This document shows positions 16,984-25,619 of a DNA stretch of 64,000 bases, in pieces (positions within the stretch are counted from its first letter, which is position 1; each line of letters begins with the position of its first letter). The DNA lies in the NCBI GenBank assembly GCA_963826145.1, contig CAWGVW010000002.1, positions 868,001 to 932,000 on the forward strand, written 5' to 3'. A model generated the notes under the pieces. It saw only the letters and a list, made by a program, of their open reading frames with translations. It ran no database searches and was not told the DNA's origin. A program made the position numbers and the translations under genes. Source of the DNA: JBGPLJ01 sp963826145 (lineage in GTDB: Bacteria; Pseudomonadota; Gammaproteobacteria; Steroidobacterales; Steroidobacteraceae).

Positions 16984-19176
16984 GTGTACGGATTGAAGGA
17001 GTCGTCCGTGGTATTGCCTGAGTCCGAGCGATCGGACGCTGCCGCAACCGAAGCGGCGCCGGGCGCGAGCCCCGCCGAGCGCGGCGAGCGGCGCCAGAAG
17101 CTGAAAGCTGGCGCGACGGGCGCGTATGGGCCGCGGATCCTGCTCGTCGACGGCAACGACGTCGACCGCCGCACCATCGAAGGGGAGCTCGCGCAGCTGC
17201 GCAGCCAGAAGTATGACGTGACTGTGGCGACGACGCTCGCGGACGGCCTCGCTGAGCTCAAGCAGGGCTCCTTCAGCGTAATCCTGCTGGACCTCAATCT
17301 CAGCGACAGCGTTGGCCTCACGACGTATCTGCGCCTGCAGCCGAAAGCGGGCGACGTGCCGGTCATCGTGCTCGTCGGCCAGGCCGATGAGGATCTCGGC
17401 GCCGGCGCGGTCGAGCGCGGCGCGCTCGACTTTCTCGTCAAGCAGCAGGTCGTAAGCACGCTCCTCGACAAGACACTGCGCTACGCGACCGAGCGCACGC
17501 ACACGCTGCGCGCGCTCAGAGCCTCCGAGACCCGCTACCGCGAGCTCTACGAAAACGTCGTCGCCGGCGTCTTCCAGTCGACGCCGGACGGCAAGTTCAT
17601 GTCGGCGAATCCCGCGCTCGTGCGACTTCTCGGCTACGCGAGCGAGGACGAGCTGCTGGGCCTTGACATCGCGCGCGACCTCTACATGTACCCGGAGGAT
17701 CGCGCCAACTGGCGCCAGACGATGGAGCAGCAGGGCGAGATCCGCAACGCGGAGCTCGTGCTCAAGCGCAAAGACGGACACAAGCTCGTCGTGCTCGAGA
17801 ATTCCCGCGTCGTGCGCGACGAGCAGAACCGGGTGCTCTACTTCGAAGGCACGCTCACCGACATCACCGAGGCGCACGAACTTTCCCGGCAGCTTTCCTA
17901 CGAAGCGAGCCACGATGCGTTGACCGGCCTCATCAACCGGCGCGAATTTGAGCTGCAGCTGCAGCGCGCGCTCGAGTCCGCGCAGTCGTCGAACTCGCGG
18001 CACGCGGTGTTCTACCTCGATCTCGACCAGTTCAAGCTCATCAATGACACCTGCGGCCATATCGCGGGCGATGAGCTGCTGCGCCAGCTCGCCGCGACGC
18101 TCAGTCAGAAGATCCGGGCTGGCGATACGCTGGCGCGCCTCGGCGGCGATGAGTTCGGCATGCTGCTGCACGACTGCGCCGTCGAGGACGCCGTGGAAAT
18201 CGCACGCACGCTCCTCAAGGTCATCGAGCAGTTTCAGTTCGTCTGGGGCTCCTCGACATTTTTCGTCGGCGCGAGCATCGGCGTCGTACCCGTCGATCAG
18301 CGCTTCCGCCGGATTACGCAGGTGCTCGCGGCGGCGGACACGGCCTGCTACGCGGCCAAGGACCAGGGCCGGCATCGCGTGCATGTGTATCGGGAGGAGG
18401 ATCATCACGTCGCCCGGCGTCACGGCGAGATGCAGTGGGTGGCGCGCGTCAAGCACGCACTCATCGAGAACCGTTTCGTGCTCGACGCCCAGCGCATCGA
18501 ACCGCTGAACGGCGGCCGGCAGCTGATCGAAGTGCTGGTACGCATGCGCGATGAAAACGGGCGGTTGGTGCCGCCGGGCGCCTTCTTTCCGGCCGTCGAG
18601 CGATTCAATCTTGCCCCGCGTCTCGATCGCTGGGTCATCACGGCGACCTTCGACTGGCTGCGACGCAACCGCGCCTCGCTCGGGAACATCGAACGCTGCT
18701 TCATCAATCTCGCTGCCGACAGCCTGGGCGACCCCCAGGTGCGCGAACTCATCATGAAGGGACTTACGGCGGCCGGCATTCCGGGAAGCCTCGTCGGATT
18801 CGAGCTTACCGAAGCGGCGGCGGTGACGAATCTCACGCGCGCCAATCAGCTGATCAGCGAACTGAAGCCGCTCGGTTGCGCGTTCGCCCTTGATGATTTC
18901 GGCACGGGTGTGTCGTCGTTTGCCTACCTCAAGGCGCTCGCCGTCGACTACATGAAGATCGACGGGATGTTCGTCGGCAACATCGCGACGGACGCGGTGG
19001 ACCTCGAGATGGTGCGCTCGATCCACCAGATCGGACGCGTCATGGGCAAGAAGACCATCGCGGAGTGCGTCGAGCAGCCCGCCGTTCTCGCAAAGCTCAA
19101 GGAGATCGGCGTCGACTACGCGCAGGGATTCATCGTGGGCCAGCCCGAGCCGATCGATCAGCTCGTCCTGAAGTAG
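16984..19176 (+). CDS. response regulator with REC-PAS-GGDEF-EAL
   Basis: A cytoplasmic c-di-GMP protein of 730 residues from GTG 16984; GTG 17008 is an alternative. A low-complexity N-terminus is followed by a receiver domain (ILLVDGNDVDRR, VILLDLNLSDSVGL with the phosphoacceptor Asp), a PAS domain (RELYENVVAGVFQSTPDG), a GGDEF domain with intact RLGGDEFGML, and an EAL domain. The EAL signature is EVLVRM and a later motif reads AECVE rather than AEGVE, but the acidic ligands (ELTEAA, DDFGTGVSSF) and Lys (KIDGMF) remain. It may be a cyclase, a phosphodiesterase or both. It is 7 nt after the membrane EAL gene, so the pair could form a sensor-response unit. The stop is 4 nt before palindrome copy 2. 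Confidence 0.9.
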   Translation: MYGLKESSVVLPESERSDAAATEAAPGASPAERGERRQKLKAGATGAYGPRILLVDGNDVDRRTIEGELAQLRSQKYDVTVATTLADGLAELKQGSFSVILLDLNLSDSVGLTTYLRLQPKAGDVPVIVLVGQADEDLGAGAVERGALDFLVKQQVVSTLLDKTLRYATERTHTLRALRASETRYRELYENVVAGVFQSTPDGKFMSANPALVRLLGYASEDELLGLDIARDLYMYPEDRANWRQTMEQQGEIRNAELVLKRKDGHKLVVLENSRVVRDEQNRVLYFEGTLTDITEAHELSRQLSYEASHDALTGLINRREFELQLQRALESAQSSNSRHAVFYLDLDQFKLINDTCGHIAGDELLRQLAATLSQKIRAGDTLARLGGDEFGMLLHDCAVEDAVEIARTLLKVIEQFQFVWGSSTFFVGASIGVVPVDQRFRRITQVLAAADTACYAAKDQGRHRVHVYREEDHHVARRHGEMQWVARVKHALIENRFVLDAQRIEPLNGGRQLIEVLVRMRDENGRLVPPGAFFPAVERFNLAPRLDRWVITATFDWLRRNRASLGNIERCFINLAADSLGDPQVRELIMKGLTAAGIPGSLVGFELTEAAAVTNLTRANQLISELKPLGCAFALDDFGTGVSSFAYLKALAVDYMKIDGMFVGNIATDAVDLEMVRSIHQIGRVMGKKTIAECVEQPAVLAKLKEIGVDYAQGFIVGQPEPIDQLVLK

Positions 19177-19180
19177 TGAT

Positions 19181-19253
19181 CGGTACCGGGATTGGATAAC
19201 TGGGGATTTGGCGAACGGGCAGCGAAATCCCCAGTTATCCAATCCCGGTACCG
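19181..19253. repeat. intergenic palindrome, copy 2
   Basis: Perfectly complementary 29-nt arms (19181-19209 and 19225-19253) with a 15-nt loop. The outer 20 nt, CGGTACCGGGATTGGATAAC, are identical to copy 1. It fills the gap between two convergent genes, 4 nt after one stop and 2 nt before the other. Confidence 0.95.
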
Positions 19254-19255
19254 CT

Positions 19256-20470
19256 TCAGACGGCATCCTTCAGTGTAATCGACGGATCCGCGAGCTTCGC
19301 GGCGTCGAGCTTCATGTGGTCGGCGATCACCTTGCGAGCCGCCATGTAATCCTTCGCGTGATTGATCGAATCGAGTGCGATGAGCTCGCCACCCTTCAGG
19401 TAGCACACGGAGAACGATTTCGTCGCCGGATCGCCACGCACGACGATCTCATCGTGGTCCTGCGCGAGACCGACGATCAGAAGCTTGAGGTCGAACTGAT
19501 CCGACCAGAACCATGGCACTTTGTCGTGCGTGACGGTCTTGCCCATGATCGTCGCGGCTGCCGTCTTTGCCTGCTCGAAAGCGTTGTCCACGGATTCGAG
19601 GCGGATGCGCCGTCCGTAGCGGGCGCTCGGAAAGCTCGCGCAATCGCCAAAGGAAAAGATATCCGGATCGCTCGTGCGGCAATGGGCGTCCGTCGCTATG
19701 CCGTTGTCGCAGGCGAGCCCGCAGGCCTCGGCAATGTCGGTCACGGGAAGGATGCCGACGCCGACGACGACGAAATCCGCGGGCACTCGCGTGCCATCCG
19801 ACAGCACGACGGTTTCGACCCTGCCATTTCCCTCGAGCGCCTTGACACCGGCGCTGCAATGGATGGTGACGCCATGACTTTCATGTTGTGCGGTGTAGAA
19901 CTGCGAGACGACGGGCGCGACGACACGGCTCATGATGCGGTCGAGCGCCTCGACGACGGTGACGTCGAGGCCGAGCTGGCGACAGGTTGCGGCGACCTCA
20001 AGCCCGATGTAGCCCGCGCCGATCACGACGAGACGCTTGCCGGGCGCGGCCGCAGCACGAATGCGATGTACGTCCTCGATGGTGCGAAGGTAATGGACAC
20101 CCGCGAGATCGCTCCCGGGGAGGCGGATGCGCCGCACCTGGCTGCCGATCGCGAGCACGAGCTTCGCGTATTCGAGCTCGCAGCCGTCGCTCAGGCTGAC
20201 TTTCCTGCGATCGCGGTCGATGGCGGTGACGCGCGTGCCCGTGCGCATCTCGGCCTGCGTCGTCTGGTAGAACGAAGCGGGCCGGATGAAAAGGCGCTCG
20301 AGCTCGAGCTCGCCCTGCAGGAATTTCTTCGAGAGCGGCGGCCGCTGATACGGCAGAAACGGTTCATCGCCGACGACCGTGAGCGGACCCTTGAATCCCT
20401 CGCGCCTCAGGCTGTCGACGAGCTGGGCCGCCGCCTGTCCGGCGCCGGCGATGACGATGGCATCGCTCAT
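19256..20470 (-). CDS. FAD-dependent ferredoxin/NAD(P)H oxidoreductase
   Basis: A 404-residue pyridine-nucleotide-disulphide-family flavoprotein related to rhodocoxin, putidaredoxin and Hca reductases. It transfers electrons from NAD(P)H to a small iron-sulphur protein. An N-terminal FAD Rossmann motif (IVIAGAGQAAAQL), PYQRPPLSK, a second dinucleotide motif near 150 (LVVIGAGYIGLEVAA) and the C-terminal FAD motif DIFSFGDCA are all visible. It ends with the reductase C-terminal domain. The divergent neighbour encodes a [2Fe-2S] ferredoxin, a plausible partner, although that ferredoxin is of the thioredoxin-like type rather than the adrenodoxin type. Confidence 0.93.
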   Translation of the reverse strand: MSDAIVIAGAGQAAAQLVDSLRREGFKGPLTVVGDEPFLPYQRPPLSKKFLQGELELERLFIRPASFYQTTQAEMRTGTRVTAIDRDRRKVSLSDGCELEYAKLVLAIGSQVRRIRLPGSDLAGVHYLRTIEDVHRIRAAAAPGKRLVVIGAGYIGLEVAATCRQLGLDVTVVEALDRIMSRVVAPVVSQFYTAQHESHGVTIHCSAGVKALEGNGRVETVVLSDGTRVPADFVVVGVGILPVTDIAEACGLACDNGIATDAHCRTSDPDIFSFGDCASFPSARYGRRIRLESVDNAFEQAKTAAATIMGKTVTHDKVPWFWSDQFDLKLLIVGLAQDHDEIVVRGDPATKSFSVCYLKGGELIALDSINHAKDYMAARKVIADHMKLDAAKLADPSITLKDAV

Positions 20471-20513
20471 GGTGGAATCGGCTTCTTCGTTCTCTTTTTG
20501 GCGGCGCCCGCAT

Positions 20514-20519
20514 TATAGT
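20514..20519 (+). promoter_or_regulatory. candidate -10 box for the ferredoxin gene
   Basis: TATAGT lies 27 nt before the ferredoxin start, followed by a GAGGA ribosome site. The -35 region (TCTCTT at 17 bp spacing) is weak. Confidence 0.35.
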
Positions 20520-20545
20520 CGTGCGTCCCGCCATTCGAGGAATCC

Positions 20546-20908
20546 ATGCCCGATCCCCTCTCCGAGGCCATCCGCCTCCTGCACCTCGGCGCCAACCAGC
20601 GCCACATCCTTCTTTGCGTCGGCGGCAAGTGCGCCGAGAGCGCCGTTCAGCAGGAGTCCTGGACGTTCCTGAAGAAGCGCCTGAAGGAGCTCGGGCTCGC
20701 GGATCGCGACGGCGGCGTGCTCAGGACCAAGGCGGATTGCCTGCGCATCTGCGTGCAGGGGCCGATCGCGCTCGTCTACCCGGAAGGAACCTGGTATCAG
20801 CGGGCGACGCCCGCCAATCTCGAGCGCATCATCCAGCAGCATCTGATCGGCGGGCAGCCGGTCACGGATCTCGCGATTGCGCGGGCGCCGCTCGAGCGAC
20901 GTCAATAA
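20546..20908 (+). CDS. thioredoxin-like [2Fe-2S] ferredoxin
   Basis: A 120-residue protein. Four cysteines at 24, 29, 65 and 69 (CVGGKC and CLRIC) match the cluster ligands of the thioredoxin-fold [2Fe-2S] ferredoxin family, also used as NuoE-like modules. It has no signal peptide, so it acts in the cytosol. A GAGGA ribosome site precedes the ATG. It is divergent from a ferredoxin-reductase-like flavoprotein, and its 3' end overlaps the convergent dehydrogenase gene by 47 nt. Confidence 0.88.
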   Translation: MPDPLSEAIRLLHLGANQRHILLCVGGKCAESAVQQESWTFLKKRLKELGLADRDGGVLRTKADCLRICVQGPIALVYPEGTWYQRATPANLERIIQQHLIGGQPVTDLAIARAPLERRQ

Positions 20909-21758
20909 TCCGGCTCTCGTTCACCTGCGCCGCACCGAGATCGCAAAGGCGCTTAAGGAGGCTCTGCGCGAGCGAGCCGAAGGGACTGCCGATGCCGACT
21001 TTCCTCGCGAGCGCGATCGCATACTCGACGTCCTTCAGACGCAGCGCCGGCGTGAACACGATGTTCCGGTCGTGGTCGCCGTCCGCCATGCGGCGCGCGT
21101 TGCGCACGACCTGCGGGCTTGCGGCCTGACCGGTCGCGATGGCATCGGCGACCTCGGAGAGATTGAGGCCCGCCCGCTCGGCGATCGCCATGCCTTCGGC
21201 GGCTGAAGCAATCTGCACGGCGCCGATGAGATTCACCACGAGTTTGTAGACGGTACCGCTGCCCACCTGTCCGAAATCCAGGATGCGGTTGGCAATGGGC
21301 GCGAGCAACGGTCGTGCCGCATCGAGATCGCGAGCATCGGCGCCGACGAGCAGTGTCAGCGCACCGGACGCCGCGGCTTCAGGGAGTCCCGTCACCGGCG
21401 CGTCGAGATAGCGCAGACCACGTGCTCGAGCCGTCGCGGAGAGCTCCAGCACCCAATCGTAGGAAAGCGTCGAACATTCGATGGCGAGCGTTCCGCCTGC
21501 GAGCTTCGCCGCCAGAATGCCTTCGGGTCCGAGCCAGACCGCGCGGGATGAGCGGTCATCGGCCGTCATCGCGAAGACCGCATCGACATCGCCACAGGCC
21601 TCGCGGGGAGTCGTGCATACCCTGGCGCCCTCGCGGGCAATCGATTCCGCCTTCCAGGCCGACCGGTTATAGACCGACAGGCGGTTGCCGGCAGCGAGCA
21701 GCCGCCTTGCCATGCCAAGACCCATGTTGCCGAGGCCGACAAAAGCGAGGTTTGCCAA
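20862..21758 (-). CDS. NAD(P)-dependent beta-hydroxyacid dehydrogenase
   Basis: Member of the 3-hydroxyisobutyrate / tartronate semialdehyde reductase family, about 298 residues. The Rossmann motif FVGLGNMGLGMARRL is followed by the substrate block LDAPVTGLPEAAASGALTLLVGA and the catalytic-lysine helix GTVYKLVVNLIGA. I chose the TTG at 21758 because GAAGGA lies 7 nt upstream and homologues begin close to this point. The ATG at 21791 would leave only 12 bp to the divergent quinone reductase start. The exact substrate cannot be read from the sequence. Confidence 0.88.
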   Translation of the reverse strand: MANLAFVGLGNMGLGMARRLLAAGNRLSVYNRSAWKAESIAREGARVCTTPREACGDVDAVFAMTADDRSSRAVWLGPEGILAAKLAGGTLAIECSTLSYDWVLELSATARARGLRYLDAPVTGLPEAAASGALTLLVGADARDLDAARPLLAPIANRILDFGQVGSGTVYKLVVNLIGAVQIASAAEGMAIAERAGLNLSEVADAIATGQAASPQVVRNARRMADGDHDRNIVFTPALRLKDVEYAIALARKVGIGSPFGSLAQSLLKRLCDLGAAQVNESRIIDVARAAPAQSRDP

Positions 21759-21791
21759 AGTTCGATCCTTCGCTGCCGGAGCGGCACGCAT

Positions 21792-21797
21792 TACAAT
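21792..21797 (+). promoter_or_regulatory. candidate -10 giving a leaderless quinone reductase mRNA
   Basis: TACAAT ends 6 nt before the ATG at 21804. Transcription starting 6-7 nt after the box would begin at the start codon. No Shine-Dalgarno is present upstream of this ATG. Confidence 0.4.
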
Positions 21798-21803
21798 CGT
21801 GCC

Positions 21804-22778
21804 ATGTCCCACGCCATCCTGCTTCGCGCCTACGGCGGTCCCGAGGTGCTCACCTGGGAATCGGAAGACGTCGCGCCGCCCGCTGACGGCGAGATAGCCG
21901 TTCGCCATACCGCCATCGGCGTCAATTTCATCGACACGTACCAGCGGACGGGCCTTTATCCGATTCCACTGCCTGCATGCCTCGGTCGCGAAGCTGCCGG
22001 CACGGTCGCGGCCGTGGGCAAACGCGTGCGGGGCTTCAAAATCGGCGATCGCGTGGCGTATCTCTCGGGTCCACCCGGATCGTACCGCGAGGTGCGCAAC
22101 ATCGTGGTCGACCGCGCCTTCAAGCTGCCGGCGCAGATTTCCGACGAAGCGGCGGCCGCGATGATGCTGAAAGGCCTCACCGCGTGGTACCTCCTGCGTC
22201 GCACGTATCGCGTGAAGAAAGGCGAAGCGATCGTCGTACATGCAGCGGCGGGCGGCGTCGGGCTCATCCTGTGCCAGTGGGCGCGGCACCTCGGTGCGCG
22301 TGTCATCGGCATCGTCGGCAACGATGAGAAAGCGCGGCTCGCACGCCAGAACGGCTGCCACGCAACGTTCATCGTGGGGAGCGACGACTGGGTTCAAGGG
22401 GTGAAGAAACTCACGCACGGCGTGGGCGTTCCCGTCGTGTACGATTCGATCGGCAAGGACACATTTTCGCAGTCGCTCGACGTGTTGCGCCCGCTCGGGC
22501 TCATGGTGACCTACGGCAATTCGTCGGGTCCCGTGCCGCCGATGGCTCCGCTCGAGCTGTCACGCCGCGGTTCGCTCTTTCTCACGCGGCCCACGCTCGA
22601 TCATTACGTGCCGACGCGCGAAGCACTCGAAGACGCAGTGCGCGAACTCTTTGGCGTCGTGAAAACGAGGAAGGTCAAGATCCACGTCGGCCAGACCTAT
22701 GCGCTCAAGGAGGCGGCCCATGCGCATCGGGATCTCGAGGGCCGCAAGACGACGGGCTCGACCGTTCTCGTTCCCTGA
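21804..22778 (+). CDS. NADPH:quinone oxidoreductase (QorA-like)
   Basis: A 324-residue zinc-free medium-chain reductase that reduces quinones with NADPH. Diagnostic blocks are GVNFIDTYQRTGLYP, the substrate loop PACLGREAAGTV, and the cofactor motif VHAAAGGVGLILCQWA. It lacks the zinc-ligand cysteines of alcohol dehydrogenases. The start has no Shine-Dalgarno and may be leaderless. It converges on the zinc alcohol dehydrogenase gene with a 7-nt gap. Confidence 0.94.
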   Translation: MSHAILLRAYGGPEVLTWESEDVAPPADGEIAVRHTAIGVNFIDTYQRTGLYPIPLPACLGREAAGTVAAVGKRVRGFKIGDRVAYLSGPPGSYREVRNIVVDRAFKLPAQISDEAAAAMMLKGLTAWYLLRRTYRVKKGEAIVVHAAAGGVGLILCQWARHLGARVIGIVGNDEKARLARQNGCHATFIVGSDDWVQGVKKLTHGVGVPVVYDSIGKDTFSQSLDVLRPLGLMVTYGNSSGPVPPMAPLELSRRGSLFLTRPTLDHYVPTREALEDAVRELFGVVKTRKVKIHVGQTYALKEAAHAHRDLEGRKTTGSTVLVP

Positions 22779-22785
22779 AGCCCGA

Positions 22786-23910
22786 CTACAGCATCACGAT
22801 CTGGCGGATGGACTGGCTCGCGGCGAGGCGGTCGAACCCCTCGTTGATCTGATCGAGCGAGATGTGCTCCGAAAGGAGCCGCTTCACCGGCAGTTTCCCT
22901 GCCTGGTACCAGCCGATGTAACGCGGAATATCGCGCGTCGGCACGGCGCTGCCCATGAAGCTGCCTTTCAGGGTGCGCTCTTCGCTCACGATACTCAGGT
23001 ATGAAAGGCTCGCGCGTTGGTCCGCGGCTGCGAGTCCGGCGGTGACCGTTGTGCCGCCGCGACGCGTGATCCGATAGGCGAGCTCGAGCGCCGCGACGCT
23101 GCCCGCCGCTTCGAATGCATATTGCACGCCGCCGTGGGTTGCCTCACGCACCTGCTTGGCGCAATCCGCATCGCCCGCCTTGAACGCATGAGTGGCGCCG
23201 AGAATGCGCGCGACGTTGAGCTTTTCGTCGCTCAAGTCGATGGCGACGATCGCTTTTGCTTCGAGCATGTGCGCGGCGAGGAGCGCCGAGAGGCCGACGC
23301 CGCCAAGACCGACAATCGCGACCGTCGATCCGCGCGGGACAGCGGCAGTGTTGACGACTGCGCCCGTGCCGGTGATCACAGCACACCCGAAGATGGCGGC
23401 CTCGTCGAACGGCAGGCGCGGATCGACGCGAATGACTGCGGTGCGCGAAAGCACAGCGTGCTCGGCGAAGGCAGAAACGCCGAGAAAGTGATGGATGGGC
23501 CCCCCCTCCCTGTGCAGGCGGCGCGCGCCGCTCAGCAGCGTTCCCGCCATGTTGGCGGCGAAGCCGGGCTCACAGAGCGCCGGCCGTCCGGCGATGCAGG
23601 GCTCACAGGCGCCACAACTCGGCATGAACGAGGCGACGACGTGATCTCCGACACGCAGGTCCTTGACGCTCGGCCCCAGCTGTTCGATTACGCCCGCGCA
23701 CTCGTGCCCGAGAATGAGTGGCAGTTCGCGGGGGCGCGTCCCGTCGATGACGGAGAGGTCCGAGTGACAGAGGCCCGCCGCGCGCACCCGGATGAGGACT
23801 TCACCGGGCCCCGGCGGATCGAGCTCGACTTCCATGATGCGCAGCGGGCGGCTCACGCCATAGGGAGGCGTGTGGCCCGTCTTCAGCAGAACCGCTGCGC
23901 GCGTCTTCAT
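22786..23910 (-). CDS. zinc-dependent alcohol dehydrogenase
   Basis: A 374-residue medium-chain dehydrogenase close to the class III / aryl-alcohol group. It oxidises alcohols with NAD. Catalytic zinc ligands sit in AAGLCHSD and GHECAGV, the structural zinc site is CGACEPCIAGRPALC, and the coenzyme motif is AIVGLGGVGLSALL. The start is MKTRAAVLLKTG; in-frame sequence upstream belongs to palindrome copy 5, which abuts the ATG and leaves no recognisable ribosome site. The preceding GST gene is in the same direction, but the palindrome separates the two. Confidence 0.94.
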   Translation of the reverse strand: MKTRAAVLLKTGHTPPYGVSRPLRIMEVELDPPGPGEVLIRVRAAGLCHSDLSVIDGTRPRELPLILGHECAGVIEQLGPSVKDLRVGDHVVASFMPSCGACEPCIAGRPALCEPGFAANMAGTLLSGARRLHREGGPIHHFLGVSAFAEHAVLSRTAVIRVDPRLPFDEAAIFGCAVITGTGAVVNTAAVPRGSTVAIVGLGGVGLSALLAAHMLEAKAIVAIDLSDEKLNVARILGATHAFKAGDADCAKQVREATHGGVQYAFEAAGSVAALELAYRITRRGGTTVTAGLAAADQRASLSYLSIVSEERTLKGSFMGSAVPTRDIPRYIGWYQAGKLPVKRLLSEHISLDQINEGFDRLAASQSIRQIVML

Positions 23911-23911
23911 T

Positions 23912-24010
23912 CGGTGCCGGGTCGTGCTTTTCGTGCTTATTGTGGATGCTGCTTCGGCAGGAACGAAAGCACGAGCGGCCGGCAAACGCAATAAGCACGA
24001 CGCGGCACCG
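23912..24010. repeat. intergenic palindrome, copy 5 (divergent core)
   Basis: The left arm from 23912 (CGGTGCCGGGTCGTGCTT, then a 9-nt extra TTCGTGCTT, then ATTGTG) pairs with the right arm 23987-24010, which ends CGACGCGGCACCG. The loop contains another CGAAAGCACGA able to pair with the left arm. The GGTGCC ends match copy 3 and resemble the GGTACC ends of the others, but the core differs. It fills the gap from 1 nt upstream of the alcohol dehydrogenase ATG to 2 nt past the GST stop. Confidence 0.75.
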
Positions 24011-24012
24011 CG

Positions 24013-24639
24013 CTAGCGGGCGGTGATCGGCGCGTGATTCGGCAGAGCGGCGACGCGCTTCAACCAGGCGAGGACGTTCGGATAGCGGTTCAAGTCAAAG
24101 CCGCCTTCACCGGCGACGTGCGTGTAGGCATAGAGGCTGATGTCGGCGAGCGAGAACCAGGATCCCACGAGGAAGGGCTTGCCCTTCAGGCCTTCGTTGA
24201 GCACGGCGAGCGCCCGGTTGCCCTTCTCCTGCTTTTCGGTGAGTTTCTCGCCGAGCTCCGCGGGCTTGCGATGCTGGATGGACAGCCAGAAGCGCGCCGT
24301 CGCGACATTCGGTTCGAGTTCGTACTGCTCGAATGACAGCCACGACAGCACGCGCGCCCGCTCGAGACGCGAGGCCGGCAACAGGACCGAGCTTTCCGCG
24401 AGGTACCAGATGATTGCCATGCTCTCCGCAAGGAAGGTGCCGTCCGGGAGCTTCAGGGTCGGGATCCGGCCGATGGGGTTGCGCGCCAGGAATTCGGGCG
24501 TGCGCGAGGCACCCTTCATGATGTCGACTTCGACCAACTCGTAAGGCAATCCGAGGTGCCTCAGGGTGAGCCGCACCTTGTAGCCGTTGCCGGAAGGCAG
24601 GTAGTCGTAGAGCGTATAGCCCGTGTTTTCGCCTGTCAT
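24013..24639 (-). CDS. glutathione S-transferase
   Basis: About 208 residues from MTGENTGYTLYDYLPSGN. The thioredoxin-like N-terminal domain has the GSH-binding NPIGRIPTLKLPDG and ESMAIIWYLAE motifs. The helical C-terminal domain has FSLADISLYAYTHVA. The active-site position near YLPSGN suggests a Ser/Tyr class enzyme similar to bacterial YfcG/YghU-like proteins; the class is uncertain. It is divergent from a LysR regulator, which is the natural candidate for its control. Confidence 0.93.
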   Translation of the reverse strand: MTGENTGYTLYDYLPSGNGYKVRLTLRHLGLPYELVEVDIMKGASRTPEFLARNPIGRIPTLKLPDGTFLAESMAIIWYLAESSVLLPASRLERARVLSWLSFEQYELEPNVATARFWLSIQHRKPAELGEKLTEKQEKGNRALAVLNEGLKGKPFLVGSWFSLADISLYAYTHVAGEGGFDLNRYPNVLAWLKRVAALPNHAPITAR

Positions 24640-24683
24640 GCCGCCATTCTGCGCATGGCCTAAGATGCACGGCAATTCTCGCT

Positions 24684-24711
24684 GCTTAACCCGTCATTCG
24701 AAACGCTTAAC
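24684..24711. promoter_or_regulatory. direct-repeat candidate operator between GST and LysR genes
   Basis: GCTTAAC occurs at 24684-24690 and again at 24705-24711, 21 bp apart (two helical turns on the same face). The spacing fits dimer-of-dimer LysR binding in a divergent regulatory gap. Confidence 0.4.
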
Positions 24712-24719
24712 TTCGAGCC

Positions 24720-25619
24720 ATGCGCCAACGCTCCCGCCTGCCGTTCAATGCGCTCAGGGTTTTCGAAGCGGTCGCCGCCGCCCTCAGCTTTTCGGCGGCG
24801 GCTACGCAGCTGAGCGTGACTCCCGCGGCCGTATCGACACAGATCAAGGCGCTCGAGCGCTACCTCGGCCAGCCGCTCCTCAGGCGGCGCGGACGCAAGG
24901 TCGAACTCACCGAAGAGGGCGCGACACTTTATGAAGCCGTGCGGCGGGGCCTCGATCATATTTATGGTGCCGTGCGCGTGCTCAACGACCGTCATCTCGG
25001 CGGCAGCCTCACCCTCACGCTACTGCCCTCGCTCATGCAGAAATGGCTGGTGCAGCGGCTGCCAGAGTTTCACAAGCAGCATCCGGACATCCAGCTCAAC
25101 ATCCAGTGCGACCGCCGGCTCATCGATTTCCAGCGCAACGACGTACATGCCGGCATTCGCTACGGTCTCGGCCAGTGGCAGGGCGTCACCAGCGAGAAGC
25201 TGTTCGACGAATGGCTGCTGCCGGTAGCGGCGCCCGCGCTTGTCAGCCGGCTCGGCAAGCCGCGTCAGCTTGCGGAGCTCGAGCGCTGGCCGCTGCTGCA
25301 CAGCTCGTCGGAACCGTGGCGCGTCTGGTTCGATGCCGCTGGCCATGAATTGACACAACCGCCGGCGGGCCCGAGCTACGACGATTCGGCGTTCCTTCTG
25401 ATGGCGGCGGAGCAGGGGCAAGGCGCCGCGCTTGCGCGCTGGTCGCTCGTCGCGGGTGATCTCGCAGCGGGACGGCTGGTCGCACTCGGGCCGAAGGCTG
25501 CGCGCGAGCGATTTTCGTACTACTTCGTGAGTCCACCGGCCTACTGGGAAACGCCGAAGGTGAAAGCGCTCGGGCGCTTTCTCGGGCGCGAGGCTCAGGA
25601 CTTCCCGCCGCCACCCTGA
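24720..25619 (+). CDS. LysR-family transcriptional regulator (GcvA-like)
   Basis: A 299-residue protein. The N-terminal winged helix (about 7-65: FNALRVFEAVAAALSFSAAA, LSVTPAAVSTQIKALE, LGQPLLRRRGRKVELTEEG) is typical of GcvA-type regulators. The substrate-binding domain follows, with DVHAGIRYGLGQWQGV as in GcvA/TrpI relatives. It probably controls itself and the divergent GST gene. The effector is unknown. The 3' end overlaps the convergent ilvH gene by 25 nt. Confidence 0.93.
   Translation: MRQRSRLPFNALRVFEAVAAALSFSAAATQLSVTPAAVSTQIKALERYLGQPLLRRRGRKVELTEEGATLYEAVRRGLDHIYGAVRVLNDRHLGGSLTLTLLPSLMQKWLVQRLPEFHKQHPDIQLNIQCDRRLIDFQRNDVHAGIRYGLGQWQGVTSEKLFDEWLLPVAAPALVSRLGKPRQLAELERWPLLHSSSEPWRVWFDAAGHELTQPPAGPSYDDSAFLLMAAEQGQGAALARWSLVAGDLAAGRLVALGPKAARERFSYYFVSPPAYWETPKVKALGRFLGREAQDFPPPP

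Noticed and set aside
16897..19266. 789-residue minus-strand frame opposite the REC-PAS-GGDEF-EAL gene
   Set aside because: Mirror frame of a strongly conserved gene, without its own motifs or start signals.
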